The notes under the pieces were generated by a model. It made no database searches and was not told the origin of the DNA. It worked only from the letters and a program-made list of their open reading frames with translations. A stretch of 60,008 bases of DNA from a virus: positions 1 to 60,008 of IMG/VR virus record IMGVR_UViG_3300021090_000002, one strand, 5' to 3'. A program made the translations under genes and the position numbers. Position 1 is the first letter of the stretch. Each line of letters starts with the position of its first letter. Shown here piece by piece: positions 16,527 to 25,469 of this stretch.

Positions 16527-17039
16527 TTAAAATATCCAATAGGCTTTGCGCTCGATTGTCCCGGCGAACGGCCGAACCTTCGCGCGTTCATTGATCGCCC
16601 CGGCCGCTAGATAATCCTTCCCTTCAAACCAATCATCACAGACAAGAACGCCGCCGGGGAGCATGCGGCCCCAAAGCCAATCCAGCGCGGCTACAGTCGG
16701 CGTGTAGTGATCCAGATCGACATGAGCGAATGCGTATGGCCGGGCAAGCAACGTTTCCTGTAGCACGTCCGGAACCCATCCCTTGACCAAGCGAATTTTT
16801 GGGTTCGGAAACTTCGCGGCGATCTTTGCCAGCGGTTCGCGCAACCGCCCGCGCGGATAGGGGTTGCGTCCGTCCGGCATGATATCGCGCGGCGTCGGAT
16901 CGCCCATCCCCTCGAAAGAATCGACTCCGAAGGTCAAACCCGGATGCGCGGCGATGAACCGCAAAGAATCGCCCCGGCAAACACCAAGCTCGATACGATC
17001 CCCGGCCGGGGCCAGCGCGATTAGATCGTGAAAATTCAT
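16527..17039 (-). CDS. TylF/MycF-like SAM-dependent methyltransferase
   Basis: A 170-residue class I methyltransferase: ELGVCRGDSLRF is the SAM-binding motif I (about 17-28), GVDSFEGMGD the motif II acidic loop (about 38-47), and HVDLDHYTPT (about 106) and CDDW (about 134) match the metal site of TylF/macrocin O-methyltransferases. Relatives methylate sugar hydroxyls. Here it may modify a surface glycan of host or virion. Confidence 0.7.
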   Translation of the reverse strand: MNFHDLIALAPAGDRIELGVCRGDSLRFIAAHPGLTFGVDSFEGMGDPTPRDIMPDGRNPYPRGRLREPLAKIAAKFPNPKIRLVKGWVPDVLQETLLARPYAFAHVDLDHYTPTVAALDWLWGRMLPGGVLVCDDWFEGKDYLAAGAINERAKVRPFAGTIERKAYWIF

Positions 17040-17317
17040 GACTCAGACCACACATTGCGGACGCCGTACCATCGGCATTTGTAGCAATAGACGGCCATGT
17101 GAATCGCGCCCTCTATGAGCCAAGCGACGATGACTATCACGACGGCGAGGCAGCGCAACAGGAAGGCGATCGGCCACGCGAGCAGGTACGGCTTGCGAAT
17201 GCGATCCGGCCAATCGCGTGAGTTACTGAAAAGCGCAAGCGCCATCCGTTCCAACACGCTCATGGGACGGCCCAAGAATTCAGCTTCAAGCTCTTTTTGT
17301 TTGGCGTCCTTATCCAT
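17036..17317 (-). CDS. membrane protein, 93 aa
   Basis: A charged N-terminal half (KDAKQKELEAEFLG) followed by one long hydrophobic helix, roughly residues 50-75, and a CYKCRWYG tail. GGAG lies eight bases before the ATG, and it overlaps the methyltransferase by ATGA. Function unknown. Confidence 0.6.
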   Translation of the reverse strand: MDKDAKQKELEAEFLGRPMSVLERMALALFSNSRDWPDRIRKPYLLAWPIAFLLRCLAVVIVIVAWLIEGAIHMAVYCYKCRWYGVRNVWSES

Positions 17318-17327
17318 ATGCAGACTC

Positions 17328-17528
17328 CTACCCTAGCAGCGAATATGCCATGTCAAGATGCTCGTCCCGTTCGGCTTCAGTCTTCCATGTCCGGCTGCAA
17401 TGCGCCGGGTTGCAATAAAAGCGGCGCTTGTGAATGCGCGTGAAATCATCCGGGCAACAGCGTGTGCGCTTGTAATATTCAGGCGGGCTTTCGCCGCGTC
17501 GGCATTTTGGCTTTTCGAAGAATGTCAT
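17328..17528 (-). CDS. zinc-finger-like protein, 66 aa
   Basis: Cys/His-rich: KCRRG, RCCPDDFTRIH, YCNPAHC and a later H suggest a zinc-binding fold. Coupled to the phosphoesterase gene by ATGA overlap. No named family. Confidence 0.55.
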   Translation of the reverse strand: MTFFEKPKCRRGESPPEYYKRTRCCPDDFTRIHKRRFYCNPAHCSRTWKTEAERDEHLDMAYSLLG

Positions 17529-19237
17529 GCTCGAAACTTCTCATTCCAGAATGTGAGGATGGTTCGGGAAGCGTTTTCGTATGTTAAAATATGCGAGATT
17601 GAAGCGGCGTTCGGCCCCTTCGAATATGAAAAGGATCGCGCGCACGCGCCGCCGGACAAGACGCCATCATACCAAGTCGCCTTGTGATCGTGGGCTTTGT
17701 TGACGCGACGGCCTAGCTTCCGCAGTGAACGTGTTGACCCGCGCGCACCATTCGGCCCCAGATCGCCGTGCAGACCGCATTCAATGCCGCCGCCGTGTTT
17801 CTTGAGGATGATATAGGATTCATCCTCACCGTTGAATTTGACTCCGGCCGGGATTGGGTTCGCGCAATTGCGAAGCGCCCATTCAAGCACGTTGAAATCC
17901 TTGTCGCCGCCTTCGATGGCATCAAGCAACTTGTCTTGCAGGCGATAGAAGTACCGCGCGTTTGTCATGTCATGCGCGGGGTTGGCTTCGTTCAACCATC
18001 GGTTCAAATGCCGATCGTGGTTTGAACGAATCACGACGCTTTCGCACCATTCGCGATATGCTTCGGTCGCGAAGTCGGCTGTCACCTGAATTTCATCGTC
18101 AACGCTGCTTTCGCCGTTGACATGCTTTTCAAACGTCCGATGAAAATCCTTGATTTCATGATGCCCGGCCGCGCGCATTGAAAACAGATCATGCCAAAAC
18201 TGTTTGCGCGGGCGAAGCTGATTGAGCATGCCGCGCGGTCCCCATCCGAGTTCGCGAACCCATAATTCCATTTCGGATGCGTGGATATCGCCCCAAGTGA
18301 CGGCTTCGATGAACGATCGGCCGGGCGCATTCAAATCCTTGGGGAGCGGGATCGCGTCAACCTTGCCGTCTGCGATCCTCACGCCTCGATAGCCGCGCGG
18401 ACCGATATCGTACACCGCGCCGTCGTCGCCGATCTGTAGTTGTCGAACGTACCAATTGCCCTCGCAATCGACTTCAACAAGCACGCCGCCGAATGAGTGC
18501 TTGCGTTCCGCGACGATGCCCGCCCGCTTCTTGATGTAGTTGCGCATTGTGATCGCGCCGGTCGCATAGTTGAACTTCGTTGCTTCGTCGGCAAGCGACG
18601 CAATCGACTCCATTGCATGCTTTGCGTGCGGGATGATGTTTGACGATCGGCCGTTGTAATCATCAAGGCCGGTTAGCGGACTTGTCGCCGTTGGCAGGAT
18701 GTTCATTTCACCGCACCAGATCAGGCCCGGTGCAAGCTGAATGGATTCGTCTTTGATGTGCGGCACAAGTTCAGGCGCGAACCAAAGCTTCTCGCCTTTC
18801 TTGCTTTCGTCGTACGATCCGCGTTTGACCGCTTTCACGCCGTACGCGTCAATCGCGTAAGAGAATGAGCCGAAGATCATTTCAAAGGATGACTTCGGCT
18901 GTGTCGCGAACCAATCGCCATACGCCCGCACGTTCGCCAAGCCGGGATGGGGATAGGTATTGTTCTGACACGACGAGAGGAAATAGCGTGCAACGCCGCC
19001 CTTCGGCGGCAACGGGCGCTGTACCGCTTCGACGTAATCAATATGACCGTCAACGATCTTGCCGAGCTTCATGCGCAACTTCGTTTGCGCCATATCGAGT
19101 CGATCCCGAAACGTATTCCGTTTCATCTTACGCATACGCGCGGCTTCGGATTTGTTTCCGCCCGCGTCAATGTACGCCTGAATATCCTTGCGCAATTCCT
19201 CGATAGGAACTGGCAATGAACCCTTGCCGTTGTTCAT
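17525..19237 (-). CDS. A1-like HTH-metallophosphoesterase
   Basis: A 570-residue protein with an N-terminal helix-turn-helix (AYIDAGGNKSEAARMRKMKRNTFRDRL, about 22-48), a linker beginning PLPPKGGVARYFLSSCQNNT, and a calcineurin-type phosphoesterase domain: GDIH (about 332), GHHEIKDFH, SNHDRH (about 432) and a final AHDH (about 527). The layout matches the phage T5 A1 family, linked to host DNA degradation and DNA transfer. ATG at 19237 is preferred because GGAAG precedes it; an upstream TTG is also in frame. Its late-operon position differs from T5. Confidence 0.7.
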   Translation of the reverse strand: MNNGKGSLPVPIEELRKDIQAYIDAGGNKSEAARMRKMKRNTFRDRLDMAQTKLRMKLGKIVDGHIDYVEAVQRPLPPKGGVARYFLSSCQNNTYPHPGLANVRAYGDWFATQPKSSFEMIFGSFSYAIDAYGVKAVKRGSYDESKKGEKLWFAPELVPHIKDESIQLAPGLIWCGEMNILPTATSPLTGLDDYNGRSSNIIPHAKHAMESIASLADEATKFNYATGAITMRNYIKKRAGIVAERKHSFGGVLVEVDCEGNWYVRQLQIGDDGAVYDIGPRGYRGVRIADGKVDAIPLPKDLNAPGRSFIEAVTWGDIHASEMELWVRELGWGPRGMLNQLRPRKQFWHDLFSMRAAGHHEIKDFHRTFEKHVNGESSVDDEIQVTADFATEAYREWCESVVIRSNHDRHLNRWLNEANPAHDMTNARYFYRLQDKLLDAIEGGDKDFNVLEWALRNCANPIPAGVKFNGEDESYIILKKHGGGIECGLHGDLGPNGARGSTRSLRKLGRRVNKAHDHKATWYDGVLSGGACARSFSYSKGPNAASISHILTYENASRTILTFWNEKFRA

Positions 19238-19239
19238 CG

Positions 19240-19557
19240 TTACTTCCAATGGTGATCTATGAAATATCGAACCGCTAAAACAATGAGTCCGCCGATGACG
19301 GAAAGAAACGCCGCAAATGATGCAAGGCCAAGCTTCGCCGGAGTCGACTCGGCCGTGAGCCGAACGCGGCGGGTAAACGCCGCATCTTTCTGTTGCTCGA
19401 TAATGCCCGAAGGTGTTTCGGCCTGAATGCCTAGTTCAAGCAAGACGTGTTTGACGGCGCGGTTCGTCGCTCGCTTCGCTGCTTTCTCTGCGGCGGCTTC
19501 AATAGCCCTGATAATCGCCGGATCGATCTTCGGCGTTGTGGTTTTACGGACGTGCAT
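19240..19557 (-). CDS. tail-anchored membrane protein, 105 aa
   Basis: A helical Ala/Lys-rich domain (AIEAAAEKAAKRATNRAVKH) followed by one C-terminal transmembrane helix (LASFAAFLSVIGGLIVLAVRY). ATG chosen rather than a GTG nine bases upstream that overlaps the previous gene. In the lysis neighbourhood; possibly an accessory holin or spanin-like partner. Confidence 0.55.
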   Translation of the reverse strand: MHVRKTTTPKIDPAIIRAIEAAAEKAAKRATNRAVKHVLLELGIQAETPSGIIEQQKDAAFTRRVRLTAESTPAKLGLASFAAFLSVIGGLIVLAVRYFIDHHWK

Positions 19558-19558
19558 T

Positions 19559-20044
19559 TTATCCACGCCCCCGAAGCGATTTTATAAGCGCAATACCGCC
19601 AACGGCGACGCCCGCACCGATGAAGAGCGATTGAATAACGGCGTGTTCGGTTGTCTCGAAGAGGCCGGGGAGCGCGGCGACCCTCCATGACCCGACAGCG
19701 TGACGTTGAAACGTCGGCAAGAACCATTCGCCGATGACAATATGCCACGCCGACGAGTCAAGAACGACTTGCCAAGTATGGTATGAGAACGGAAGCATGA
19801 AGCCGAAAATCGTCACAACAACCCAAGGCGACCAAGGCCCTTCCTTGCTCCGTATCCCGGCGTTCAGTTCGTCGGCTTTGGACATGCCTTCGATGACTGT
19901 TGATCCGACCTTGGCGAGCGTTTCATTATCGCTCAAGTGAACGCGTACTTTCGCGTCAACGCGAGCGTTCAGCCAGTTGAACAACGGGCCGACGATCTTT
20001 GACAACGAACCCAAAGCCGCTTCGAATATCCATTTAAACAACAT
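19559..20044 (-). CDS. probable 3TM holin-like protein
   Basis: The internal ATG (MLFKWIFEAALGSLSKIV) gives 161 residues; upstream sequence overlaps another gene. An amphipathic N-terminal half (DNETLAKVGSTVIEGMSKADELN) is followed by hydrophobic segments at WVVVTIFGFMLPFS, WHIVIGEWFL and IQSLFIGAGVAVGGIALI. This layout resembles the 3TM holins of gene transfer agents and alphaproteobacterial phages and fits its place beside the endolysin. Confidence 0.55.
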   Translation of the reverse strand: MLFKWIFEAALGSLSKIVGPLFNWLNARVDAKVRVHLSDNETLAKVGSTVIEGMSKADELNAGIRSKEGPWSPWVVVTIFGFMLPFSYHTWQVVLDSSAWHIVIGEWFLPTFQRHAVGSWRVAALPGLFETTEHAVIQSLFIGAGVAVGGIALIKSLRGRG

Positions 20045-20049
20045 CGCCG

Positions 20050-20388
20050 TTACCCCGTGTCGCCATCGTCGCTTGGGTCGTTTTTCTTGCGGAAACCCGC
20101 CGGGCCTTTGGTCACAAGACGCAAGACGATGAAGATTGCAGCGACGGCAACAAGGATCGAACCAAGTCGCGCACTTTCGCCGAACAGCGTCTTCAGCGTC
20201 GTGAGAAGATCGACCAGATCGAATTGATCGGCGAAGCCCGCAAGCAGCACAACGATTCCGATGACTATCGTTCGTACGCCACGAATTGCCGCCATCGCGC
20301 ATTGATACGCGCGAACAAGGCAAGACGGCTCGCTTGACTCTTCGATCATATCCGAAATCCTATCGAGAAAGTTTTGCAACCAGTTCAT
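20050..20388 (-). CDS. two-helix membrane protein, possible second holin
   Basis: 112 residues with two hydrophobic helices (GVRTIVIGIVVLLAGFADQF and LGSILVAVAAIFIVLRLVT) and a charged tail ending DPSDDGDTG. Overlaps the endolysin end by 29 bases. Two helices plus a charged C-terminus is class II holin-like. Confidence 0.55.
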   Translation of the reverse strand: MNWLQNFLDRISDMIEESSEPSCLVRAYQCAMAAIRGVRTIVIGIVVLLAGFADQFDLVDLLTTLKTLFGESARLGSILVAVAAIFIVLRLVTKGPAGFRKKNDPSDDGDTG

Positions 20389-21271
20389 CACGGTACTTCC
20401 AAGCTACATACGCGAGCGCGCAGAACAGCGCCGCGCCAAGTGCGACCCAAAGCCAAAGCGGAAGATAACCGCCCGCAAGATGATCACCCGCGCCCGTGAT
20501 GACTTCGGTTGCTATCGTGCCGCCCGCACCTGTCGTCTGACGCACACCGTCGCGTTCCCGTTGGATCGCGGCGCGCGTCGCTGGTCCGGCAACACCGTCA
20601 ACACGCAATTGTTTGTGTGCTGTTTGAAATTTCAGAATCGCGTCTTGGGTAACGGCCGTGAAGTATTCGCCTTGAGTGCCGGTTTTGAAACCGATCTTCG
20701 CAAGTGCGGCGTTCAGGTCCGCGCATTCCGGCCCTTTGTCGCCAAGCCGAAGCATGCCGAATGATTGCGCACGCTTGGAATCCGTGTACGGGCGATTTCC
20801 TTCCGGGCCGTAATCGCCTGAAAGGATCATTGCGAGTTCGCGCTTGCGCCGCCGAGTCAGGCCCGCAAGAACCTTTCCGCCGCCCTTGTTCCAACTCAAC
20901 AGCGTTGGACCAATCTCGCCACGATCGCCGGAGCGGAAATATTTCACCCATGACGCGCGAGCGATTGCGCCCGTGTTAAAATGGAAATCGATTCCCGCAT
21001 CGAATTCAGCTTGCTTCGCGTTCGGCATCGCCGCGCGAACCGCCGGTTCATAGCTCTTGCGAATGCTTTCGACAAACAGGTACGCAGATTGCGCCGGGCT
21101 GATTGTGACGCCGGGACCAATGGGCTTCCCGAGATATTTCGCGGTGAAGCCGTCCGCGTTCGTGTTGCCCCGGCCGATCGTCCAAACGTCGGCCGGACAT
21201 TTATAGGCGCGAAGTGACTCGCCCTCGAAGTCCGCGCAAACGTTCAAGCCTTTGGATGAAGTGAGCATCAT
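20360..21271 (-). CDS. endolysin: GH24-like lysozyme with PGBD and C-terminal membrane anchor
   Basis: A 303-residue muramidase. The N-terminus has FEGESLRAYKCPADVWTIG with the catalytic Glu (about 16-17) and a downstream Thr (GRGNT). Residues about 175-235 form a peptidoglycan-binding repeat (LGDKGPECADLNAAL, GPATRAAI). A hydrophobic helix (LPLWLWVALGAALFCALAYVA, about 268-290) ends the protein, unusual because most such enzymes are soluble or carry an N-terminal anchor. It lacks an evident signal peptide. Confidence 0.88.
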   Translation of the reverse strand: MMLTSSKGLNVCADFEGESLRAYKCPADVWTIGRGNTNADGFTAKYLGKPIGPGVTISPAQSAYLFVESIRKSYEPAVRAAMPNAKQAEFDAGIDFHFNTGAIARASWVKYFRSGDRGEIGPTLLSWNKGGGKVLAGLTRRRKRELAMILSGDYGPEGNRPYTDSKRAQSFGMLRLGDKGPECADLNAALAKIGFKTGTQGEYFTAVTQDAILKFQTAHKQLRVDGVAGPATRAAIQRERDGVRQTTGAGGTIATEVITGAGDHLAGGYLPLWLWVALGAALFCALAYVAWKYRDELVAKLSR

Positions 21272-21272
21272 G

Positions 21273-21299
21273 GTCCGGCCCTGAAATCAGTGGCCGGAC
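21273..21299 (-). promoter_or_regulatory. hairpin touching the endolysin start
   Basis: GTCCGGCC / GGCCGGAC, 8-bp stem with an 11-base loop; the 3' arm ends one base before the ATG. It could delay endolysin translation by hiding the start region. A similar arm precedes the connector start. Confidence 0.45.
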
Positions 21300-21322
21300 T
21301 CTGCGGACGATTGCAAAAACGA

Positions 21323-21336
21323 TCAACTAACGATTC
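21323..21336 (-). promoter_or_regulatory. oriented 14-mer, site 3
   Basis: Minus strand GAATCGTTAGTTGA just after the stop of the structural gene at 21340, followed by a T-run and the endolysin leader hairpin. Exact consensus match. Confidence 0.7.
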
Positions 21337-21339
21337 AGA

Positions 21340-22185
21340 TTACGCGGACTCGGATTCCACTTCGAGAATTCCGGCGTAAGCGTAAAGCGTCAGAGTCAGG
21401 TCACGCGCGGTTGCGTCGATCATATCCGGAGTTCCGATGTAGAGCACATCGCCCGGCATGAACTGCACATCGTCGGCGAAGACGAACGAAATATCATCTT
21501 CGGAATCGGCGTCGCCGATGACTTCACCGATCTGAACGCTGCCTTTGAAGATCGGATATGACGCCGTTCCGGTCATGCCGATGCGGTAGCCACCAAGCGA
21601 ACCGGGAAGACTCGTCAATAGATAGAACGGTGAGACGGCGCGATATGCGAACATCGGCCGAATACCGCCTTCCGATTCGGAGTCCGAAGGGAAATCGGAT
21701 GATCCGTCAACGAGTCCGAAGCCCGGCGGACCGGCAAAGAAAAACCCGCCGCCGACAGCGAAGCGATTCGGCGAAGGAAACAGGAACGTATAATACGGGC
21801 CGCTTAGATTGCCCGCGTCCGGATCGAACGTTCCGGCCGCCGATGTGTGATCTTGGTTCACAAGATACACGCCTTCAAGTTCTGAAACGGTCGCGGTCAA
21901 GAGATTGCCGCGCTTGTACGCTGTTGAAGGCAACCAAGCGTCTTCCCATTTGAGTTCGGCGAGCGGTAGCGTGAACGGGCCGAATTCCGTTGAGTCGTCC
22001 ATGATGATAGTCATCTGGTCGTCAGTGACATCGATCGCGGCGATTTCGTTCGGTTGCGGCGGGTCCGCGATGATCGCCGCAATCTGCTGCGCAAGATCGT
22101 AAATATTTCCATCCGCTTCAACGGGAGTTAGATTCGTTCCCTTGCCCGCGCCCCAAGCGCCGGTTGTGCGATAAACTAAAGTCAT
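21340..22185 (-). CDS. putative tail/fibre structural protein, 281 aa
   Basis: Begins MTLVYRTTGAWGAGKGTNLTPVEADGNIYDL, a start often seen in phage fibre-base proteins, then beta-rich Gly/Ser/Asp sequence (WLPSTAYKRGNLLT) and a C-terminus ending VESESA. Located between tail hub genes and the lysis genes. Assignment as virion protein is by position and composition. Confidence 0.55.
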   Translation of the reverse strand: MTLVYRTTGAWGAGKGTNLTPVEADGNIYDLAQQIAAIIADPPQPNEIAAIDVTDDQMTIIMDDSTEFGPFTLPLAELKWEDAWLPSTAYKRGNLLTATVSELEGVYLVNQDHTSAAGTFDPDAGNLSGPYYTFLFPSPNRFAVGGGFFFAGPPGFGLVDGSSDFPSDSESEGGIRPMFAYRAVSPFYLLTSLPGSLGGYRIGMTGTASYPIFKGSVQIGEVIGDADSEDDISFVFADDVQFMPGDVLYIGTPDMIDATARDLTLTLYAYAGILEVESESA

Positions 22186-22207
22186 TGCAATAACTCCTAT
22201 TCCGTCG

Positions 22208-22705
22208 TTATCCCGCGCTTAGTACTGTTGAAAATTCGCCGTTGCCCGTGTTCACTGTGATGGAAGCCGTAACGGTAATGGAGCCGTTCACCAGTCCGTT
22301 CGGTTGATTGTATTCGGCTTCGTGCATCAACTCTAAGTCTGCATCATACGTTTCAACCGTCCCGTGAATTGTTGAATTCGTTTCGCTAGGTGCGGCAAAG
22401 CCCGGCGCAATCATGTTGATAACAACAGTTTCCGCCGGTTCAATTTCTAATTCAGTCATCAAGTCGGGGATATTTTCAACGAGAAAAGCCCATCCCGGCG
22501 TGCCGCTGAAAATTCCGAATTCGTAAGAACCAAACTCGGACGGAATCGAAATCCCGTTAATGGTGAATGACTCCAACGTCCCGTCACCTTCGTAAAACCC
22601 ATCCAATGAAAACCGAATATTTCCGGTGACCGCATATAATCTGCTACCCCATCCAACATTGACGACGTTTTGAAACGGATCGAGTCTTCTGATTTCTACA
22701 GCCAT
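22208..22705 (-). CDS. putative minor tail protein, 165 aa
   Basis: Acidic, beta-rich protein (LDGFYEGDGTLESFTINGI, VNGSITVTASITVNTGNGE) downstream of the hub gene. No family recognised; virion role inferred from position. Confidence 0.5.
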   Translation of the reverse strand: MAVEIRRLDPFQNVVNVGWGSRLYAVTGNIRFSLDGFYEGDGTLESFTINGISIPSEFGSYEFGIFSGTPGWAFLVENIPDLMTELEIEPAETVVINMIAPGFAAPSETNSTIHGTVETYDADLELMHEAEYNQPNGLVNGSITVTASITVNTGNGEFSTVLSAG

Positions 22706-22714
22706 GTATCAAAC

Positions 22715-23053
22715 TCAATCGAAATTCGGGCGAATCTTAATCCGCTCGCGAGAAATACTGTTCACAAGTTCCATGTTTCGAATGCGTTCAACTTCAACGA
22801 ACTGCGTAGGATCATCCGGATTTTCTATCCGCACTTTTTCTATTTTGCGTGCGGACGCATCTTCAGCCCATTCAACTTGAACGTTGAGCGTGTACGGCGG
22901 CGGGTCTTCCTGATAGTTTGCATCGGCCTTTCCAGCCCATTCCAGAACAGCCGTTTCCGGTTCGTCCGGAACAGCGGACGGCAAAGGCGGCAAGCGTCGC
23001 GCCGTGAATACGGCGTCGCTTTCAAACGGACGGATGATGCGCTCAACGCTCAT
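22715..23053 (-). CDS. hypothetical tail-region protein, 112 aa
   Basis: Starts MSVERIIRPFESDAVFTARRLPPLP, overlapping the hub stop by ATGA. Charged beta-type sequence without a recognised domain. Confidence 0.5.
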   Translation of the reverse strand: MSVERIIRPFESDAVFTARRLPPLPSAVPDEPETAVLEWAGKADANYQEDPPPYTLNVQVEWAEDASARKIEKVRIENPDDPTQFVEVERIRNMELVNSISRERIKIRPNFD

Positions 23054-24957
23054 GACGCGGCCTCAAGATCAATCGTCTTCGGCACTTTCAAAAGCGACGT
23101 GTTAAACGTGAATTCGTTATCATAAGGCCCGGTATTGAGCGGCTTCAGTTCGACTCGGAAAGATGTTTGAACAGTGTTGATCCGTTCGAACGCTTCGTTA
23201 GGATCGCGCGAATCCAAACCCAATGCCGCCCGTTGCTCTTCAACTGTTCCCGTTTTTGTAATATCGATCACAACCGCGCCGGGGTTGAGTCCGGCAATGA
23301 AATTCGTCCCGTCGTCGTTCGCGGGTGTTAAGCCTTCGATCGACTCATACGCGATCTGCCCCGCAATCGGCATAATGAACATGCCGTCATAGCGTTGATA
23401 TCCGACTTCAACGTACCCCTCTTCAACGTATGTCGGCGTTCCCGCATCTTCGGTCACCGTGCCGCCGTTGCCGATCGTGCAACCGATTCTGATATCGCAC
23501 ACGCTAGCGCCCGTCTCCCCATCAACGCCAAGATGATAAGAAACGATCTTCCCAGCCGCTTCGCCGCCGGGCAAACGCGGATCGTTAAGCCGCGCATTTT
23601 TCCGACAAGACAAATTCGCCGCAACGCCAAAAGTAAAAGGCGCTTCAAATTCCACTTCGACAGCGCGAGCGCGGGCTAATAGCTTGGCGCGGGCCATGCT
23701 AATCAACGCTTCGATAGTTTCCGTTCCGCGCGTCGTCGGAAAATAGCTGTTGCGCCGCAGATCATCCAACGGCAGCGATCCGTCAACATCGTTCGATATT
23801 TCCGCCGAATTCAAATCGATGCGCAAAATCTCTTCGTCGCCGGGATCGGTCAAGATCGCTTGCGTATCGGCCTCGATTGCGAAAGCGAGCGTCTCACTTC
23901 GCTTGCGATCCGCGTCGTACTGAACGACAAGTGTTGGCCGTATCCGTTGAATCGGAATATAAAGAGACTTCGCCGGGAATTGCGTCCCTAGCGAAACACT
24001 CGAAACGAATTCCGGCGGCATAACAACGCCAACCATTTCAGGCGTGCGTCCGAAGTTCGGCCCAAAGCCGACAGTTACGACGTAATCGAATTTCCAAATT
24101 GCGCCACCGACAGAATCGACGCGTTCGGCCGAACCGTCATAGACCGTCCAACCGCCGCCAAATGACGCGCCGGGTTTCGGCCAATTTGCAATAAGGCCAT
24201 CCCCGGTTAGGGTTTTGATTGTCGTCGGCGCACCAAATGCAAGCAGACTAGACAGATCAACGAAGCCGGTCGCGACCTGACTCCAGCCGACGCCCGCTGT
24301 CACTTCAACACGGCGTACAGGCGTCTGCGTGTAGGACACCTGAACGGAATCATAGAACGCGGTGTCTTCGTCAACGTCAATATTGCCGTCTTCACCGTTG
24401 ATCACATCCGAAGCCGTAACTACATGCGTCACACGATCGATGTGCCAAAGCGCCGGACGGAATTCCAACACGTTATCTGGATCGTCGCGATTTTCCGGAG
24501 CGAACCAAATCCCGTCCCAATACGGCGCGACTTTCATCGCCGCCGCGACCGTCGTTTTCTGTTCAGCAAAATCGATCGGCCGAGCGATGAAAGACAAACG
24601 TACTTGTTCGTCCGTTAGATTCTCGGGGACGCCGACAAGCCTGCCAAAGAACAGCGGCGTAACCTCGCCTTCACTTGTTGGGTCTGACACGTCGGACGGC
24701 AATTCGCTTTCGTCCGATTCATACTGCAACACGTCCGGCGGTTGCCAAGTCGTATCGATAGCAAACCACGCCCAAAGCTCGCGGCCGGGCGCGAGCAAGC
24801 CAACGTGCGGATTGATTACCGTCACGTCCAATTGCGGAAAATCGCCTTCGTCGTGAGTCAGATCGAACGACAATACCTGTTCGTCTTCGCGGATATGTTC
24901 GGCCCCGAAGACGGTTTCAGTTTCGTCAACCCAACAAAAATAGAAAGGGCCGCTCAT
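23050..24957 (-). CDS. large tail hub/baseplate-type protein, 635 aa
   Basis: A large acidic beta-rich protein encoded two genes after the tape measure, the usual place of the distal-tail hub. The N-terminus (FYFCWVDETETVF, LSFDLTHDEGDFPQLDVTVIN) resembles the domain-I beta barrel of hub proteins. Ser/Glu-rich loops (YESDESELPSDVSDPTSEGE) occur near residue 80. No lytic domain is visible. Confidence 0.6.
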   Translation of the reverse strand: MSGPFYFCWVDETETVFGAEHIREDEQVLSFDLTHDEGDFPQLDVTVINPHVGLLAPGRELWAWFAIDTTWQPPDVLQYESDESELPSDVSDPTSEGEVTPLFFGRLVGVPENLTDEQVRLSFIARPIDFAEQKTTVAAAMKVAPYWDGIWFAPENRDDPDNVLEFRPALWHIDRVTHVVTASDVINGEDGNIDVDEDTAFYDSVQVSYTQTPVRRVEVTAGVGWSQVATGFVDLSSLLAFGAPTTIKTLTGDGLIANWPKPGASFGGGWTVYDGSAERVDSVGGAIWKFDYVVTVGFGPNFGRTPEMVGVVMPPEFVSSVSLGTQFPAKSLYIPIQRIRPTLVVQYDADRKRSETLAFAIEADTQAILTDPGDEEILRIDLNSAEISNDVDGSLPLDDLRRNSYFPTTRGTETIEALISMARAKLLARARAVEVEFEAPFTFGVAANLSCRKNARLNDPRLPGGEAAGKIVSYHLGVDGETGASVCDIRIGCTIGNGGTVTEDAGTPTYVEEGYVEVGYQRYDGMFIMPIAGQIAYESIEGLTPANDDGTNFIAGLNPGAVVIDITKTGTVEEQRAALGLDSRDPNEAFERINTVQTSFRVELKPLNTGPYDNEFTFNTSLLKVPKTIDLEAAS

Positions 24958-25469
24958 GCCCGCCGCTCCTTACTATTCTCAAAAGCCGCACGACGCGCGA
25001 ACGACCACGGATTGCCTTTATTTGCCACAGACAGTTTGGCGCGAGTCTCTTTTGAAACTGGCGGCATAATTGCCGCTCGCCTTTTTTCCGACCACGTGCT
25101 GCCTGTTAGTGCTTTGGTATTTGCCGCTCCTATTTTAGCTCGCGTTTCGGCAGAAAGTTTACGACCGACCAAGCTTTTGATTATGTTCTTGCGATGCGAT
25201 TCTGAAACTTTGCGACCGCGCAGTGGCGACGGTCCGGAATTTCCTTCTGCTGAGTTCAATGTGCCGAGAACAATGGACACATTGCTAACAGCATATGGTC
25301 CTTCGTCACCGTGCCGCGCCATCACGTACTGCCCTTTACAACGTCCACGTTCGCGTGAGTGGCCCGACTCTTCCCATATTCTAAGCCACGTTTCGAACGT
25401 AAGTTCAAACGCGATACCGCGATATTTAGCATTGGCTTTTTGTTTTTGAAACGCTACTTTCAAAATCAT
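24954..25469 (-). CDS. NUMOD3-type homing endonuclease
   Basis: ATG at 25469 with AGGAG before it gives 171 residues. Basic protein with tandem NUMOD3 helices (GRKVSESHRKNII, GRKLSAETRAKIGAAN, PVSKETRAKLSVAN), which bind DNA beside HNH or GIY-YIG catalytic parts. The N-terminal 70 residues may be the catalytic half. It sits between two tail genes, overlaps both by four bases and is more AT-rich than they are. Confidence 0.75.
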   Translation of the reverse strand: MILKVAFQKQKANAKYRGIAFELTFETWLRIWEESGHSRERGRCKGQYVMARHGDEGPYAVSNVSIVLGTLNSAEGNSGPSPLRGRKVSESHRKNIIKSLVGRKLSAETRAKIGAANTKALTGSTWSEKRRAAIMPPVSKETRAKLSVANKGNPWSFARRAAFENSKERRA

